DNA of 64,000 nt. Origin: Rhodophyticola sp017644125. GTDB taxonomy: Bacteria; Pseudomonadota; Alphaproteobacteria; Rhodobacterales; Rhodobacteraceae. The notes under the pieces are model-generated. The model worked only from the letters and a program-made list of their open reading frames with translations. It was not told where the DNA came from and did not search any database. The position numbers and the translations under genes are program-made. Shown one piece after another: positions 25,431 to 34,345 of the stretch (the first letter of the stretch is position 1; each line of letters begins with the position of its first letter). The stretch lies in NCBI RefSeq assembly GCF_042140125.1, contig NZ_CP159473.1; one strand, given 5' to 3'.

Positions 25431-26521
25431 GCGACACCATGCGCGGCCCCATCATCACCCTTGAGGGGGTGCAGAAGTATTATGGCGAGTATCACGCGCT
25501 GCGCGGCATAGACGCCGAGATCGGGCAGGGCGAGTTCTTTTCGCTGCTTGGCCCGTCGGGCTGCGGCAAGACCACGCTGTTGAGGGCGATCGCGGGGTTC
25601 GAGGATATCTCTGGCGGGCGCATCCTGCTGGACGGGCGGGACATGGACGGCGTTCCGCCGAACCGTCGGCCTACCAACATGGTGTTTCAGAGCTATGCGA
25701 TTTTCCCGCATCTGAGCGTGGCCGAGAATGTGGGGTTCGGCTTGCGCAAGTCACCCATGAGCGGGGCGGAGAAGAAGACAGCCGTTGGCGAGGCGCTGGA
25801 GATGGTGGGGCTTGGCGGCTATGGCGGCCGCGCGGCCCATGCGCTGTCCGGCGGGCAGCGGCAGCGCGTGGCACTGGCGCGCGCACTGATCCTGAAGCCG
25901 AAGGTGCTGCTGCTGGACGAGCCGCTTTCGGCGCTCGACAAGAAGATGCGCGAGCAGATGCAGACCGAGCTGCGCCGGCTGCAGCGGCAGGTCGGCATCA
26001 CCTTCATTCTGGTGACCCATGATCAAGAAGAGGCTCTGATCATGTCCGACAGGATCGCCGTGATGTTCGAGGGCGGGATCGCCCAACTGGCCCCGCCGCA
26101 GGACCTCTATCGCCGCCCCGCCAGCCGCAAGGTGGGCGAATTCATCGGAATGATGAACTTCCTGCCCGCCCGCCTGATCGAGGCCGGCAACCCGTCGGTC
26201 GAGGTGGAGGTGCCGGGCCTAGGCCGCGCGATACTGGAGCCCGATCAATGCCCGATGGGAACCGGCGGAGAGATCAGCATCGGGCTCAGACCGGAAAGCA
26301 TGACACTGCTCTTCGATGGGCAAAACGCCGAACGTGTGGCGCAGGGCGTGGTCGAGGAGCGGACCTATTACGGCGACATGACCTATTACGACATCCGTCT
26401 GGATGGCGCCCCGAACATAGTCCAGGTTTCGATGCGGAACATGCCGGGCCGGCGGGTGCTGGACCGTGGGGACCGCGCCGATCTGGCCTGGGATGCGCGT
26501 GCCATGGTGCTGTTCTGCTGA
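25427..26521 (+). CDS. Spermidine/putrescine-type ABC transporter ATPase (PotA/PotG-like)
   Basis: The 364-residue ATPase has Walker A GPSGCGKTT, signature LSGGQRQRVALARAL, Walker B LLLDEPLSALD and the switch histidine in LVTHDQEEA. A C-terminal TOBE-like regulatory domain (about 285-360; IGLRPESMTL, VEERTYYGDMTYYDIRL) fits the PotA/FbpC group. It starts with GTG overlapping the PotC stop. It powers import through the two permeases upstream; substrate is probably a polyamine or related amine. Confidence 0.92.
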   Translation: MSDTMRGPIITLEGVQKYYGEYHALRGIDAEIGQGEFFSLLGPSGCGKTTLLRAIAGFEDISGGRILLDGRDMDGVPPNRRPTNMVFQSYAIFPHLSVAENVGFGLRKSPMSGAEKKTAVGEALEMVGLGGYGGRAAHALSGGQRQRVALARALILKPKVLLLDEPLSALDKKMREQMQTELRRLQRQVGITFILVTHDQEEALIMSDRIAVMFEGGIAQLAPPQDLYRRPASRKVGEFIGMMNFLPARLIEAGNPSVEVEVPGLGRAILEPDQCPMGTGGEISIGLRPESMTLLFDGQNAERVAQGVVEERTYYGDMTYYDIRLDGAPNIVQVSMRNMPGRRVLDRGDRADLAWDARAMVLFC

Positions 26522-26539
26522 AACGGCGGTAGATCGGGA

Positions 26540-26564
26540 CCCTGCAAGAGGCCAGCTTGCAGGG
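26540..26564. terminator. Hairpin between the ABC operon and tusA
   Basis: CCCTGCAAG, seven-base loop, CTTGCAGGG: a perfect 9-bp stem lying between two convergent genes. It lacks a strong T-run, so it may be a bidirectional terminator or mRNA end structure. Confidence 0.5.
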
Positions 26565-26590
26565 GGTTTCGCTCGCCACGGATCAGGCTG

Positions 26591-26818
26591 TCAGCCCTTT
26601 CGGACCAGATAGGCGGTCGCACCGTCAAGATCCTCTGTCCCCAGAAAGCCGTGCCCCTGTTCGGCGCAGAAATGGGGCACGTCGACGAATGCAGCCGGAT
26701 CATCGGCCAGAAGCCGCGCGACCTGACCCGCCTTCAGCGGGCCCATGCGTTTGCGCAGCCGCAGAACGGGAAGCGGGCACAACAGCCCGCGCGCATCGAT
26801 ATCCAGATCGAACTCCAT
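26591..26818 (-). CDS. TusA-family sulfur carrier protein
   Basis: The 75-residue protein carries the TusA signature DARGLLCPLPVLRLRK, with the persulfide-carrying cysteine at position 14 in the CPxP motif. TusA-like proteins pass sulfur for tRNA thiolation or other sulfur transfers. I chose the ATG at 26818 because family members start about ten residues before the CPxP motif; the frame extends upstream to 26878. It is divergent from ccdA, another thiol-redox gene. Confidence 0.88.
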   Translation of the reverse strand: MEFDLDIDARGLLCPLPVLRLRKRMGPLKAGQVARLLADDPAAFVDVPHFCAEQGHGFLGTEDLDGATAYLVRKG

Positions 26819-26913
26819 CGGATATGCGGCATAAATCGCCGCCGTGCATCTGTCCACGGATATGTGACCGCAGCGCACGTGACCTTTGCGCCCGACCGGG
26901 ATAGGCAGGAGAC

Positions 26914-27666
26914 ATGTTCGGAATCGATCTCTTCGATGCGTCGCTCTTGCCGGCGATGCTTGTGGCGCTGACCGCGGGCGTGCTGAGTTTTCTCAGCCCC
27001 TGCGTCCTGCCCATCGTGCCGCCCTATCTTGCCTATATGGGCGGCATTTCGATGAACGAGATGGCCGCCGCGGGTGCCGCGCGCCGCAAGGCCGTGGTCG
27101 CGGCGCTGTTCTTTGTTCTGGGCCTGTCGACGGTGTTCCTGTTCCTTGGCTTCACCGCGTCGATATTCGGGCAGTTCTTTCTTCAAAATCAGATACTTCT
27201 GGCACAAATCTCAGGTGCCGTGATCATCGTCTTCGGGTTGCATTTTCTGGGTATCTTCCGAATTCCGATCCTGGACCGGGAAGCGCGGATGGATGCGGGC
27301 GACCGCGGCGGTTCGACCTTTGGCGCCTACGTTCTGGGGCTGGCCTTCGCCTTTGGCTGGACACCGTGCATCGGGCCGCAACTGGGCGCGATCCTGTCAA
27401 TCGCGGCCACGGAATCGAGCGTCGAACGGGGCACGGCGCTTCTGGGCGTTTATGCCGTCGGTCTGGGATTGCCATTCCTGCTGGCCGCGGCCTTCATCGA
27501 ACGGGCGATGGGGCTGATGGCGCGGCTGAAACGCCACATGAAGACGATCGAACGGATCATGGGGCTGTTGCTGGTCGGTGTCGGCGTGGCGCTGATGACG
27601 GGGGCGTTTTCGGCCTTTGCGTTCTGGCTGCTGGAAACCTTCCCGGCGCTTGGCCTTTTGGGCTGA
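26914..27666 (+). CDS. ccdA: Cytochrome c biogenesis protein CcdA (DsbD-type transmembrane thiol transporter)
   Basis: CcdA moves reducing power across the inner membrane to apocytochrome c and other periplasmic thiols. The 250-residue protein has six transmembrane helices and the paired cysteines in FLSPCVLPIVPPY (C30) and GWTPCIGP (C152). PCVLP and TPCIGP motifs are diagnostic. It is divergent from tusA with a short shared promoter region. Confidence 0.93.
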   Translation: MFGIDLFDASLLPAMLVALTAGVLSFLSPCVLPIVPPYLAYMGGISMNEMAAAGAARRKAVVAALFFVLGLSTVFLFLGFTASIFGQFFLQNQILLAQISGAVIIVFGLHFLGIFRIPILDREARMDAGDRGGSTFGAYVLGLAFAFGWTPCIGPQLGAILSIAATESSVERGTALLGVYAVGLGLPFLLAAAFIERAMGLMARLKRHMKTIERIMGLLLVGVGVALMTGAFSAFAFWLLETFPALGLLG

Positions 27667-27707
27667 ATTGCCATAGGTTGGCCCAACTCCAGATCTAGGC
27701 AGGGCTG

Positions 27708-28943
27708 ATGAGCGACCCGTCCCCCCAAGAGGTCCACCGCCGCCGGGTGATGTACATCCCCGGCTATGACCCCGTGCCTCCCCGCAAGTACCGCGAACGA
27801 TACCGCCGCGAGGCGGCGGCGCAGGCCGCCGTTTCGGGCTATGAGATCGCGCTCGGACCCAAGCGGACGGACGGCAGGTTCGGCTGGCATGTGCAGGCCG
27901 TCATGGAAGGGCAGACCGTCGAAACCGATTTTGAGGTCATGTACTGGTCCGACATAGTGCGGGCCTCCATGAAACAGGGGATCCTGGCCACCTATGGCCA
28001 GCTTGTCCGCACGGCATGGGCCTATATCGGGTCGGGCGCGCTGTTCCGCCTGATGCGGCTGCGCAAGGGGCCGGTCATCGCCGCGCTATATCCGGTCGTG
28101 TTCCTGCTTGTTCAACTGCTTCTGGCGCTGGGCGTCGGGCTTGCGACCGCGCTTGCGGTGGAATGGTTGGGTGTCCGGGTTCTGGGAATACCGCTGTCCT
28201 TTTTCGGTCTGGTGCTGGGGCTGGTGATGGTCTGGGCCGTGCTGGATCTGTTCCGCCGGCAGGATGGCCGGTTTCTGGCCTATTACCTGATGCATGACTA
28301 CGCCTTTTCCGCGCGCTATGGCGGCGCCTACCCGCCGGCGCAGGAAGCACGGATGGCGGAGTTTGCCGACCGGATCGAGAGGGCGCTGCGCGGGGATGTG
28401 GACGAGGTGCTGATCGTGGGCCATTCCTCGGGTGCCTATATCGCGGTGTCGATCCTCGCGGATCTGATCCGCGCGGGCCGGGTGCCGGATCGGGGCCCGC
28501 GTCTGGCGCTGCTGAGCCTCGGGCAGGTGATCCCGATGGTGTCCTTCCTGCCGAAGGCGCACAGGCTGCGCGCGGATCTGGCCTTTCTGAGCACACGCGT
28601 GGAGATCACATGGGTCGATGTGACCGCACCCGGTGACGGCTGCGCCTTTGCGCTGTGCGATCCGGTGGCCGTGACCGGTGTGGCCCCGGCGGAGAAACGC
28701 TGGCCCCTCGTGATCTCGGCGGCCTTCACCCAAACGCTCAGCCCGGCGCGATGGAAGGCGCTTCGCTGGCGGCTGTTCGAGCTGCATTTCCAGTATCTCA
28801 ACGCGTTCGACCGGCCGCGGGATTATGACTATTTCCGGATCACCGCCGGGCCGCGCAGCCTGCACAGCCGGTTTGCCGGGCGCGCGCCATCCAGAAGCCG
28901 GATCGAGCGCGCGGTGAACCGGTTCACGAGCGTGGCCGCATGA
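27708..28943 (+). CDS. Membrane-anchored alpha/beta-hydrolase-like protein
   Basis: The 411-residue protein begins with RRVMYIPGYDPVPPRKYRERYR, like the first strand and oxyanion region of alpha/beta hydrolases. Two hydrophobic helices lie near residues 125-185 (AALYPVVFLLVQLLLALGVG; IPLSFFGLVLGLVMVWAVL), and the nucleophile elbow GHSSG is at about 238-242. This means the membrane segment is inserted between the first strand and the nucleophile. Its stop overlaps the start of a cytochrome P450 gene (ATGA), so the two are almost certainly co-translated. I cannot name a substrate; a lipid or ester is plausible. Confidence 0.72.
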   Translation: MSDPSPQEVHRRRVMYIPGYDPVPPRKYRERYRREAAAQAAVSGYEIALGPKRTDGRFGWHVQAVMEGQTVETDFEVMYWSDIVRASMKQGILATYGQLVRTAWAYIGSGALFRLMRLRKGPVIAALYPVVFLLVQLLLALGVGLATALAVEWLGVRVLGIPLSFFGLVLGLVMVWAVLDLFRRQDGRFLAYYLMHDYAFSARYGGAYPPAQEARMAEFADRIERALRGDVDEVLIVGHSSGAYIAVSILADLIRAGRVPDRGPRLALLSLGQVIPMVSFLPKAHRLRADLAFLSTRVEITWVDVTAPGDGCAFALCDPVAVTGVAPAEKRWPLVISAAFTQTLSPARWKALRWRLFELHFQYLNAFDRPRDYDYFRITAGPRSLHSRFAGRAPSRSRIERAVNRFTSVAA

Positions 28944-30280
28944 TCCCGCCGAAACCGGTGCCCCGCCCGGACCGGGTTTCGCTGCTGCGCTATCTGCGGT
29001 TGTTCCGCGACGATATCCTGTCGGCGCAGCCGGCGCGGCTCTACCGCGCGTGGATGGCCGAGTTCCGCACGCCGTTTTTCCGCTCCTATCTGCTGAACCA
29101 GCCGGCCCTGATCGAAACGGTCCTGAAGGAACGCCCCGAGGATTTCCCGAAATCCGACCGCGTGGGGGAGGGGTTGCGCCCGCTTCTGGGCAATTCGGTG
29201 TTTCTGACCAATGGCGAGACCTGGAAGCGCCAGCGGCGGATCATCGACCCGGCCTTCGAAGGCGGGCGCCTGCGCGACACGTTCCCGGCGATCTGGGCCG
29301 CGGGGGAGGCCGCGGTGGCGCGGATGCCTGACGGCATCCTCGATGTGGAGCCCGAGATGAGCCATGCGGCGGCGGATGTGATCTTTCGCACGCTTTTCTC
29401 GCTCCCGATCGAGAACGAGATCGCCGCGCGCGTCTTTGTCGAGTTTCGGGAGTATCAGCGCACGCAGCCGATCCTGAACGCCGCCGCTTTCCTGAGCTTG
29501 CCGCGCTGGATGCCGCGTGGCCACAGGGCCAGAACCCGGGCGACGGCCCGGTCGATCCGCGCACTGATCACCCAGTTGACCGCCGCGCGCATGGCCGAGA
29601 TCGAGGCGGGAACCGCGCCCGACGATCTGGCCACGAAGATCATGACAACCGCCGACCCGCTGACCGGCGAAACCTTCTCGACCGAGGAAATGGTCGATCA
29701 GGTGGCGATCTTCTTTCTCGCGGGCCATGAAACCAGCGCCAGCGCGCTTGGCTGGGCGCTCTGTCTTCTGGCGATGTACCCCGACTGGCAGGAAAAGCTG
29801 GCCGGGGAGGCGGAGGTGCTGGACGGGCCCGATTTCTCCGTGATGTCCAAGCTGAAACTCAGCCGCGATGTGTTCCGGGAGGCGCTGAGGCTCTATCCGC
29901 CGGTGCCGATGATGGTGCGCGAGACCACCTGTCCGGAACGGTTCCGCGACAGGGATATCCGGGTCGGCAGCCAGTTGGTGATCTCCCCATGGCATCTGCA
30001 TCGGCACAACCGGATCTGGGACAATCCCGACGGCTTCGATCCCGGCCGTTGGCAGACCGAGAATGGGCGGCGCTGCATGCGGGAGGCCTATATCCCCTTT
30101 TCCGCCGGTGCGCGGGTCTGCACGGGCGCGGGGTTCGCGATGGTCGAAGGGCCGCTTTTGCTCTCGATGCTGGTTCGTGCGTTCCGCTTCGAGCGCGTCG
30201 CGGGGCGCGACCCGGTGCCCGTGGCCTATCTGACGGTGCGGGCGCGGGACGGGATCGTCCTGCGCGTGACACGGCGGTAA
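28940..30280 (+). CDS. Cytochrome P450
   Basis: A bacterial class P450 monooxygenase of 446 residues. Seen are the I-helix oxygen-activation motif FLAGHETSASALGWAL (about 257-272), the K-helix FREALRLYPP (ExxR), and the heme-binding loop FSAGARVCTGAGFA with the thiolate ligand at C394. The opening PPKPVPRPDRVSLLRYLRLFRDD resembles P450s often seen in alphaproteobacteria next to lipid genes. No ferredoxin or reductase gene is adjacent, so electron supply must come from elsewhere. It is coupled to the upstream hydrolase gene. Confidence 0.93.
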   Translation: MIPPKPVPRPDRVSLLRYLRLFRDDILSAQPARLYRAWMAEFRTPFFRSYLLNQPALIETVLKERPEDFPKSDRVGEGLRPLLGNSVFLTNGETWKRQRRIIDPAFEGGRLRDTFPAIWAAGEAAVARMPDGILDVEPEMSHAAADVIFRTLFSLPIENEIAARVFVEFREYQRTQPILNAAAFLSLPRWMPRGHRARTRATARSIRALITQLTAARMAEIEAGTAPDDLATKIMTTADPLTGETFSTEEMVDQVAIFFLAGHETSASALGWALCLLAMYPDWQEKLAGEAEVLDGPDFSVMSKLKLSRDVFREALRLYPPVPMMVRETTCPERFRDRDIRVGSQLVISPWHLHRHNRIWDNPDGFDPGRWQTENGRRCMREAYIPFSAGARVCTGAGFAMVEGPLLLSMLVRAFRFERVAGRDPVPVAYLTVRARDGIVLRVTRR

Positions 30281-30326
30281 GCTGCCGTCTGCCTATGGGT
30301 TTGCGCCGGTGCTTTGGGGCGCGCGC

Positions 30327-30545
30327 TCAACGCCCCGCGACGGTCTGGAGCACATAGACCCGTATCGCCGAGGCGAGCCCGCTTTCCAGCCCCCGTGCCT
30401 CGTCGACTTCGGCGGCCAGTTCGTTCACCGAAAGCCCGCGGGCCAGGGCGATGCGCTGAAATTCCTCCCAGAACGCATCTTCCAGCGACACGGATGTGCG
30501 ATGGCCCCGCAAGGTCAGGGACCGCTTGCGGGGCCGGGCGTTCAT
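30327..30545 (-). CDS. Ribbon-helix-helix domain protein (RHH_4 type)
   Basis: The 72-residue protein has RSLTLRGHRTSVSLEDAFWEEFQRIALARGLSVNELAAEVDEARG, a ribbon-helix-helix DNA-binding pattern of the short alphaproteobacterial family (RHH_4). It may be a transcriptional regulator; no toxin is adjacent. Its start overlaps the stop of the DUF4169 gene by four bases, and both lie downstream of fumC, so the three form an operon. Confidence 0.8.
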   Translation of the reverse strand: MNARPRKRSLTLRGHRTSVSLEDAFWEEFQRIALARGLSVNELAAEVDEARGLESGLASAIRVYVLQTVAGR

Positions 30546-30721
30546 TCGGTTTCGCGCTCATGATCGTCAAGCAGCTTGCGCGCCTGCGCGTCCCGCGTGG
30601 CGTCCAGCATCCGCTCGGCCTTGCTGCGCCCGTGCTTGACGGCATTCGCGTCCGCCATCGCCTTCTTCTCCGCCCGGCTGCGGATCTTGCGGGCCTTGTT
30701 CAGGTTGACGATCTCGCTCAT
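30542..30721 (-). CDS. DUF4169 family small basic protein
   Basis: A 59-residue highly charged protein (MSEIVNLNKARKIRSRAEKK ... HGRSKAERMLDATRDAQAR). This matches the DUF4169 family, which is regularly found between fumC and an RHH gene in Rhodobacteraceae. It starts four bases overlapping the fumC stop and ends overlapping the RHH start. Function is unknown; the charge pattern suggests a helical nucleic-acid-binding protein. Confidence 0.82.
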   Translation of the reverse strand: MSEIVNLNKARKIRSRAEKKAMADANAVKHGRSKAERMLDATRDAQARKLLDDHERETE

Positions 30722-32109
30722 TTGGGGCCGACCATGTTTTCGGGCCGGACCACCGCCTTGAAGGTCTCCTCGTCAACGAAGCCGAGCGCAATGGCCTCCT
30801 CCTTCAGGGTGGTGCCGTTCTTGTGCGCGGTCTTTGCGACCTTGGTGGCATTGTCGTAGCCGATGGTGGGGGCCAGCGCCGTCACCAGCATCAGCGATTC
30901 ACGCATCAGCTTGTCGATCCGCACCTCGTCGGCCTGCAGCCCGACCACGAGATTATCGGTGAAGGCCACCGCGCTGTCGCCCAGAAGCTGCATGCTTTGC
31001 AGCACGTTATACGCCATCATCGGTTTGTAGACATTGAGCTCGAAATGGCCCTGCGACCCGGCAAAACCCACGGCCGCGTCATTGCCCATCACATGGGCGC
31101 AGACCTGGGTCAGCGCCTCGCATTGGGTCGGGTTCACCTTGCCCGGCATGATCGAGGAGCCGGGCTCGTTTTCCGGAAGGATCAACTCGCCCAGGCCGCA
31201 GCGCGGGCCGGAGCCGAGAAGGCGGATATCGTTGGCGATCTTGAACAGCGACGCGGCGACCGTTCTCAGCGCGCCGGAGATTTCCACCATCGCGTCATGG
31301 GCGGCCAGCGCCTCGAACTTGTTGGGGGCGGTCACGAAGGGCAGGCCGGTGATCCGGGCCATGTTGTCCGCGACCTCTTCGGCCCATCCGGGGCTGGTGT
31401 TGAGACCCGTGCCCACGGCGGTGCCGCCCTGCGCCAGTTCGTAGATCGCGCCAAGTGCGGCTTTCACCCGCCGGATGCCCATCGCCACCTGATGGGTGTA
31501 GCCGGAAAATTCCTGGCTCAGTGTCAGCGGCGTCGCGTCCTGCGTGTGCGTCCGGCCGATCTTGATGATCCCGTCGAAGGCCCTGACCTTCTCCTCCAGC
31601 GCCGCGTGCAGCTTTTCCAGACCGGGGATCAGAACCTCATGGGCCGTGACCGCCGTGGCGATATGCATCGCCGTCGGGAAGGTGTCGTTCGAAGACTGGC
31701 CCATGTTGCAGTGATCGTTCGGATGGACGGGCGACTTGCTGCCGATCTCGCCGCCGAGGATCTCGATGGCGCGGTTCGCGATCACTTCATTGGCGTTCAT
31801 GTTCGACTGGGTGCCCGATCCGGTCTGCCAGACGACCAGCGGGAAATTGTCGTCGAGCTTGCCGTCGATCACTTCCTGCGCCGCTTCGATCACGGCATCG
31901 GCCAGGTTCGCATCCAGCTTGCCCGAGGCCTTGTTGGCCTCCGCGCAGGCGCGCTTTATCACACCCAGAGCCCGGACGATGGCCACCGGTTGCGTTTCCC
32001 AACCGATCGGGAAATTCAGGATCGAGCGCTGCGTCTGCGCGCCCCAGTACTTGTCGGCGGGAACCTCCAGCGGGCCGAAGCTGTCGGTTTCGGTGCGGGT
32101 TGCGGTCAT
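30718..32109 (-). CDS. fumC: Class II fumarate hydratase
   Basis: FumC interconverts fumarate and malate in the TCA cycle without an iron-sulfur cluster. The 463-residue protein has the superfamily signature GSSIMPGKVNP at about 316-326, TETDSFGPLEVPADKYWGAQTQRS at the start and SSNDTFPTAMHIA. Length and motifs are typical. It is the first gene of an operon with DUF4169 and RHH genes. Confidence 0.97.
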   Translation of the reverse strand: MTATRTETDSFGPLEVPADKYWGAQTQRSILNFPIGWETQPVAIVRALGVIKRACAEANKASGKLDANLADAVIEAAQEVIDGKLDDNFPLVVWQTGSGTQSNMNANEVIANRAIEILGGEIGSKSPVHPNDHCNMGQSSNDTFPTAMHIATAVTAHEVLIPGLEKLHAALEEKVRAFDGIIKIGRTHTQDATPLTLSQEFSGYTHQVAMGIRRVKAALGAIYELAQGGTAVGTGLNTSPGWAEEVADNMARITGLPFVTAPNKFEALAAHDAMVEISGALRTVAASLFKIANDIRLLGSGPRCGLGELILPENEPGSSIMPGKVNPTQCEALTQVCAHVMGNDAAVGFAGSQGHFELNVYKPMMAYNVLQSMQLLGDSAVAFTDNLVVGLQADEVRIDKLMRESLMLVTALAPTIGYDNATKVAKTAHKNGTTLKEEAIALGFVDEETFKAVVRPENMVGPK

Positions 32110-32196
32110 CAGGTCGTCCTCCGGGGTTTCGCATGTCGCAGGGCAGGGGATAGCCCGGGCAGCGGGCCGGGTGCAACGGCAAGAATCGCGCCCCGC

Positions 32197-32775
32197 CTAG
32201 GACGCGGCACTCGCCTCTGCCGTCGCCTGGCGGAACCGGTAGACCCGGGCGGGGGGCATGTTCCACCAGATCTTGTGGCTGATATCCCAGCTGAGACCCA
32301 GTTCTTCGCGGATAACGGGCGTCACCGGCGGCTTCGGGCCATAGGTGAACTGCACATAGTCACAGCCGGGCCGGACCTTGGTGACCGTGCCGGTCAGGAT
32401 CGCGCGTTGCAGGGCAACCGGCATCGACAGAAGCGGCAGGCCCGAGATCACGGCCTGGGCATCTTCGACCGGCAGGGTGCCCACATCGCCTGCGGAAATC
32501 TGATAGACGTTCAGGCCCGGAAACGCCGCGCGGAGGCGATCGCAGAACACCGGGTTCATCTCTATCGAATGAAGCTGTTCCGGCGGCAGGCCCCGGTCAA
32601 GGATCGCCCTCGTGATCTTGCCCGTGCCCGCACCAAGCTCGATCACCGGCCCGGCCGCCGGATCGACCCGCGCGGCCATCTCGCGCGCCAGCCCCTCGGA
32701 AGAGGGCGCAAGGGCCACGACCTGATGCGGCCGTTTCAGAAGCTGGGTCATGAAAAGCCGGAAATCGCTTGCCAT
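32197..32775 (-). CDS. Phospholipid N-methyltransferase-like (PmtA) SAM methyltransferase
   Basis: The 192-residue protein has FMTQLLKRPHQVVALAPSSEGLAREM at the start and the SAM-binding loop VIELGAGTGKIT (44-55), followed by LHSIEMNPVF. This combination is found in the PmtA/KsgA-like enzymes that methylate phosphatidylethanolamine to phosphatidylcholine in alphaproteobacteria. Because related methylases share the same start, I regard PmtA as likely but not proven. The window also contains olsBA and cfa, other membrane-lipid genes. Confidence 0.75.
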   Translation of the reverse strand: MASDFRLFMTQLLKRPHQVVALAPSSEGLAREMAARVDPAAGPVIELGAGTGKITRAILDRGLPPEQLHSIEMNPVFCDRLRAAFPGLNVYQISAGDVGTLPVEDAQAVISGLPLLSMPVALQRAILTGTVTKVRPGCDYVQFTYGPKPPVTPVIREELGLSWDISHKIWWNMPPARVYRFRQATAEASAAS

Positions 32776-32867
32776 CGGGGGACGTCCTCGGGTGCTGAAA
32801 GTCGTTGCCGGTCACAAGTCATGAATGCGCCCGTCAGGCAAGATCAAAGCTCGGGCGCGGGGGGCAT

Positions 32868-33374
32868 TCAGTGAGGTTTTCGAAACCGGTCCAGGCTGAC
32901 CACTTCGGCATCGCGAACCGCCGGGGGTTCTGCGGTATCGTCGGCGCGGGTCCGGCGCGCGTCGCCATCGGGCGGCGGCGGGTCGTCTTCGGGGTCGTCG
33001 CTTTTGGCGCCCCTTGTCTCGAACCGCAGACCGAACTCCACCGACGGGTCCACGAAAGTCAGGATCGCATCGAAGGGAATGCGCAAGGATTCCGGGTTGT
33101 CACCGAAATTCAGGGTGATCGAAAACCCTTCGTCATCGACCTCGAGCCCGTCATACCAGTGCTGGATGACGATGGTCATCTCTTCGGGGTAGCGGTCGAT
33201 CAGCCAGGGGGCCAGATCCGCCTCGGGGTGCCGGGTGTCGAATGTGACGAAGAAATGATGTTCGCCGGGAAGGCCGTGATCGGCCACGTCCTGCAAGACG
33301 GTCTGGATCAGACCCCGCATCGCGCGGTGCATCAGGCGGCCATAGGCGATGGTGTCCGGCGGTGTGTCTGGCAT
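32868..33374 (-). CDS. SspB-family ClpXP adaptor
   Basis: The 168-residue protein has the alphaproteobacterial SspB fold: IAYGRLMHRAMRGLIQTVL, HHFFVTFDTRHPEADLAPWL, MTIVIQHWYDGLEV and FSITLNFGDNPESLRIPFDAI, followed by a variable charged tail ending in a short basic segment that in SspB docks onto ClpX. SspB tethers ssrA-tagged proteins to ClpXP. It is notable that the ssrA (tmRNA) gene is only 0.6 kb upstream. I set the start at 33374; an in-frame ATG at 33410 is possible. Confidence 0.88.
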   Translation of the reverse strand: MPDTPPDTIAYGRLMHRAMRGLIQTVLQDVADHGLPGEHHFFVTFDTRHPEADLAPWLIDRYPEEMTIVIQHWYDGLEVDDEGFSITLNFGDNPESLRIPFDAILTFVDPSVEFGLRFETRGAKSDDPEDDPPPPDGDARRTRADDTAEPPAVRDAEVVSLDRFRKPH

Positions 33375-33455
33375 TTCTTCCCCGGCTGGCGGCATATGCC
33401 CTTTCACCATAGAAGATTCGTTTCGGATTGAAAGCCGATGGGCTTTGCGCCGCCG

Positions 33456-33824
33456 CTAGATATTGGCCAGAACCAGCCATGCCGCGAGCGATGCCTCGCA
33501 ACCGAAAAATGTCCAACTCTGGCGCGATCCGGCATCGTCGCGGAAAATGGACGTGATCCGCCCGATTGCCGCGCCCGCATAGGCAAAGCCCATGACCAGC
33601 CAGCCGAGGGGTTCGTTAAGCAGGAGCGCACCACCGGCCAGCCCGACGAAGAGACAGCCCGACGCGGCGGAAATCTCCGTATAGGCCATGTTGCTGGGCC
33701 CGGCACGCATATCCAGCAGGTCCATCGTCCAGCGGGGGGCCAGCCAGCCGGTGAGACCCAGACCAATCGTCAGAAACGCCACCAGCATGTTGACGATATC
33801 GACCGTTGTCAGTGCGCCAAGCAT
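33456..33824 (-). CDS. Small four-helix membrane protein
   Basis: The 122-residue protein has about four hydrophobic helices (IVNMLVAFLTIGLGLTGWLAP; GCLFVGLAGGALLLN; LGWLVMGFAYAGAAIGRI; CEASLAAWLVLANI). It resembles DUF4345-like proteins of unknown function. The ATG at 33824 has GGGAGA upstream. It lies between sspB and the tmRNA gene on the same strand. Confidence 0.7.
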   Translation of the reverse strand: MLGALTTVDIVNMLVAFLTIGLGLTGWLAPRWTMDLLDMRAGPSNMAYTEISAASGCLFVGLAGGALLLNEPLGWLVMGFAYAGAAIGRITSIFRDDAGSRQSWTFFGCEASLAAWLVLANI

Positions 33825-34020
33825 ATGGCTCTCCCTGCATTGCCAAGTTTCCACTTAAACGGGCGGGGTGTCGGGATGGATCACTTGCAGTTGAAAAAAC
33901 ATCACGCGAGGGCCGGGATCGGAGGGGCATCCGCAGGGCGGCTCCCCGATGGAGCGAGGCGTCGCCGGATGGCCCGCCCGCATGGGCAAGACAGATGAAG
34001 GAGGAGCGAGGAAGGGGGAG

Positions 34021-34340
34021 GGAAGTGCAGGCTTCTGTTGCCAGGTGCCTGCGAACCCCGCCTTACGCTGCTAGGCGCAAGGGCTTAAAGTCGGCGACTT
34101 AAGCAGCTTACGCTGCCAGAGCCATTGCCGGAGCACGGTTGTCATTTGCAACTGTACGTTTCGGACCGATAACGGTGGTACCTCACCGGGACAAAGCTAA
34201 CCCCTTTAGACGTTCGTCGATCCTGTTTCGGCCCCATGATCGCCAAATGAGCGAGGTTTGGTGGAGCCGCCGGGTACCGCCCCCGGGTCCGATCCGCTTA
34301 TTGCGAGCGCGTTTATGTCCATAGTCCCGTTGCCGGAACA
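34021..34340 (-). ncRNA. ssrA: Permuted two-piece transfer-messenger RNA
   Basis: tmRNA rescues stalled ribosomes and tags the nascent peptide for proteolysis. Read on the minus strand, the acceptor piece comes first and ends with CGGCTCC-ACCA (CCA at 34261-34259). After a 23-base spacer the coding piece begins GGGGCCG (34235 onward); these seven bases pair fully with CGGCTCC (one G-U). The tag frame at 34149-34108 reads GCA ... TAA = ANDNRAPAMALAA. The coding piece ends near a GCAGGC/GCCTGC hairpin (34052-34027). Outer ends are estimates. The seven-base loop after the CCGGG stem reads GGCGGTA, not the usual TTCGAAT, which is odd. Confidence 0.92.
34108..34149 (-). other. tmRNA tag-peptide reading frame
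   Basis: Thirteen codons plus TAA from resume codon GCA: A N D N R A P A M A L A A. The hydrophobic ALAA end is the usual ClpXP degron, and AND at the start is the SspB-contacting part in alphaproteobacteria. Confidence 0.93.
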
Positions 34341-34345
34341 CTCTG

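Noticed and set aside
30823..32874. 683-codon open frame opposite fumC and the PmtA-like gene
   Set aside because: Composition typical of antisense frames (Arg/Gly/His/Asp rich) and crosses two genuine genes.
32805..33431. 208-codon open frame opposite sspB
   Set aside because: Antisense of the SspB-family gene, whose motifs are clear on the minus strand.
33841..34015. Terminator after the tmRNA gene
   Set aside because: There is a T-run on the minus strand near 33,893-33,898 but no convincing stem directly before it.
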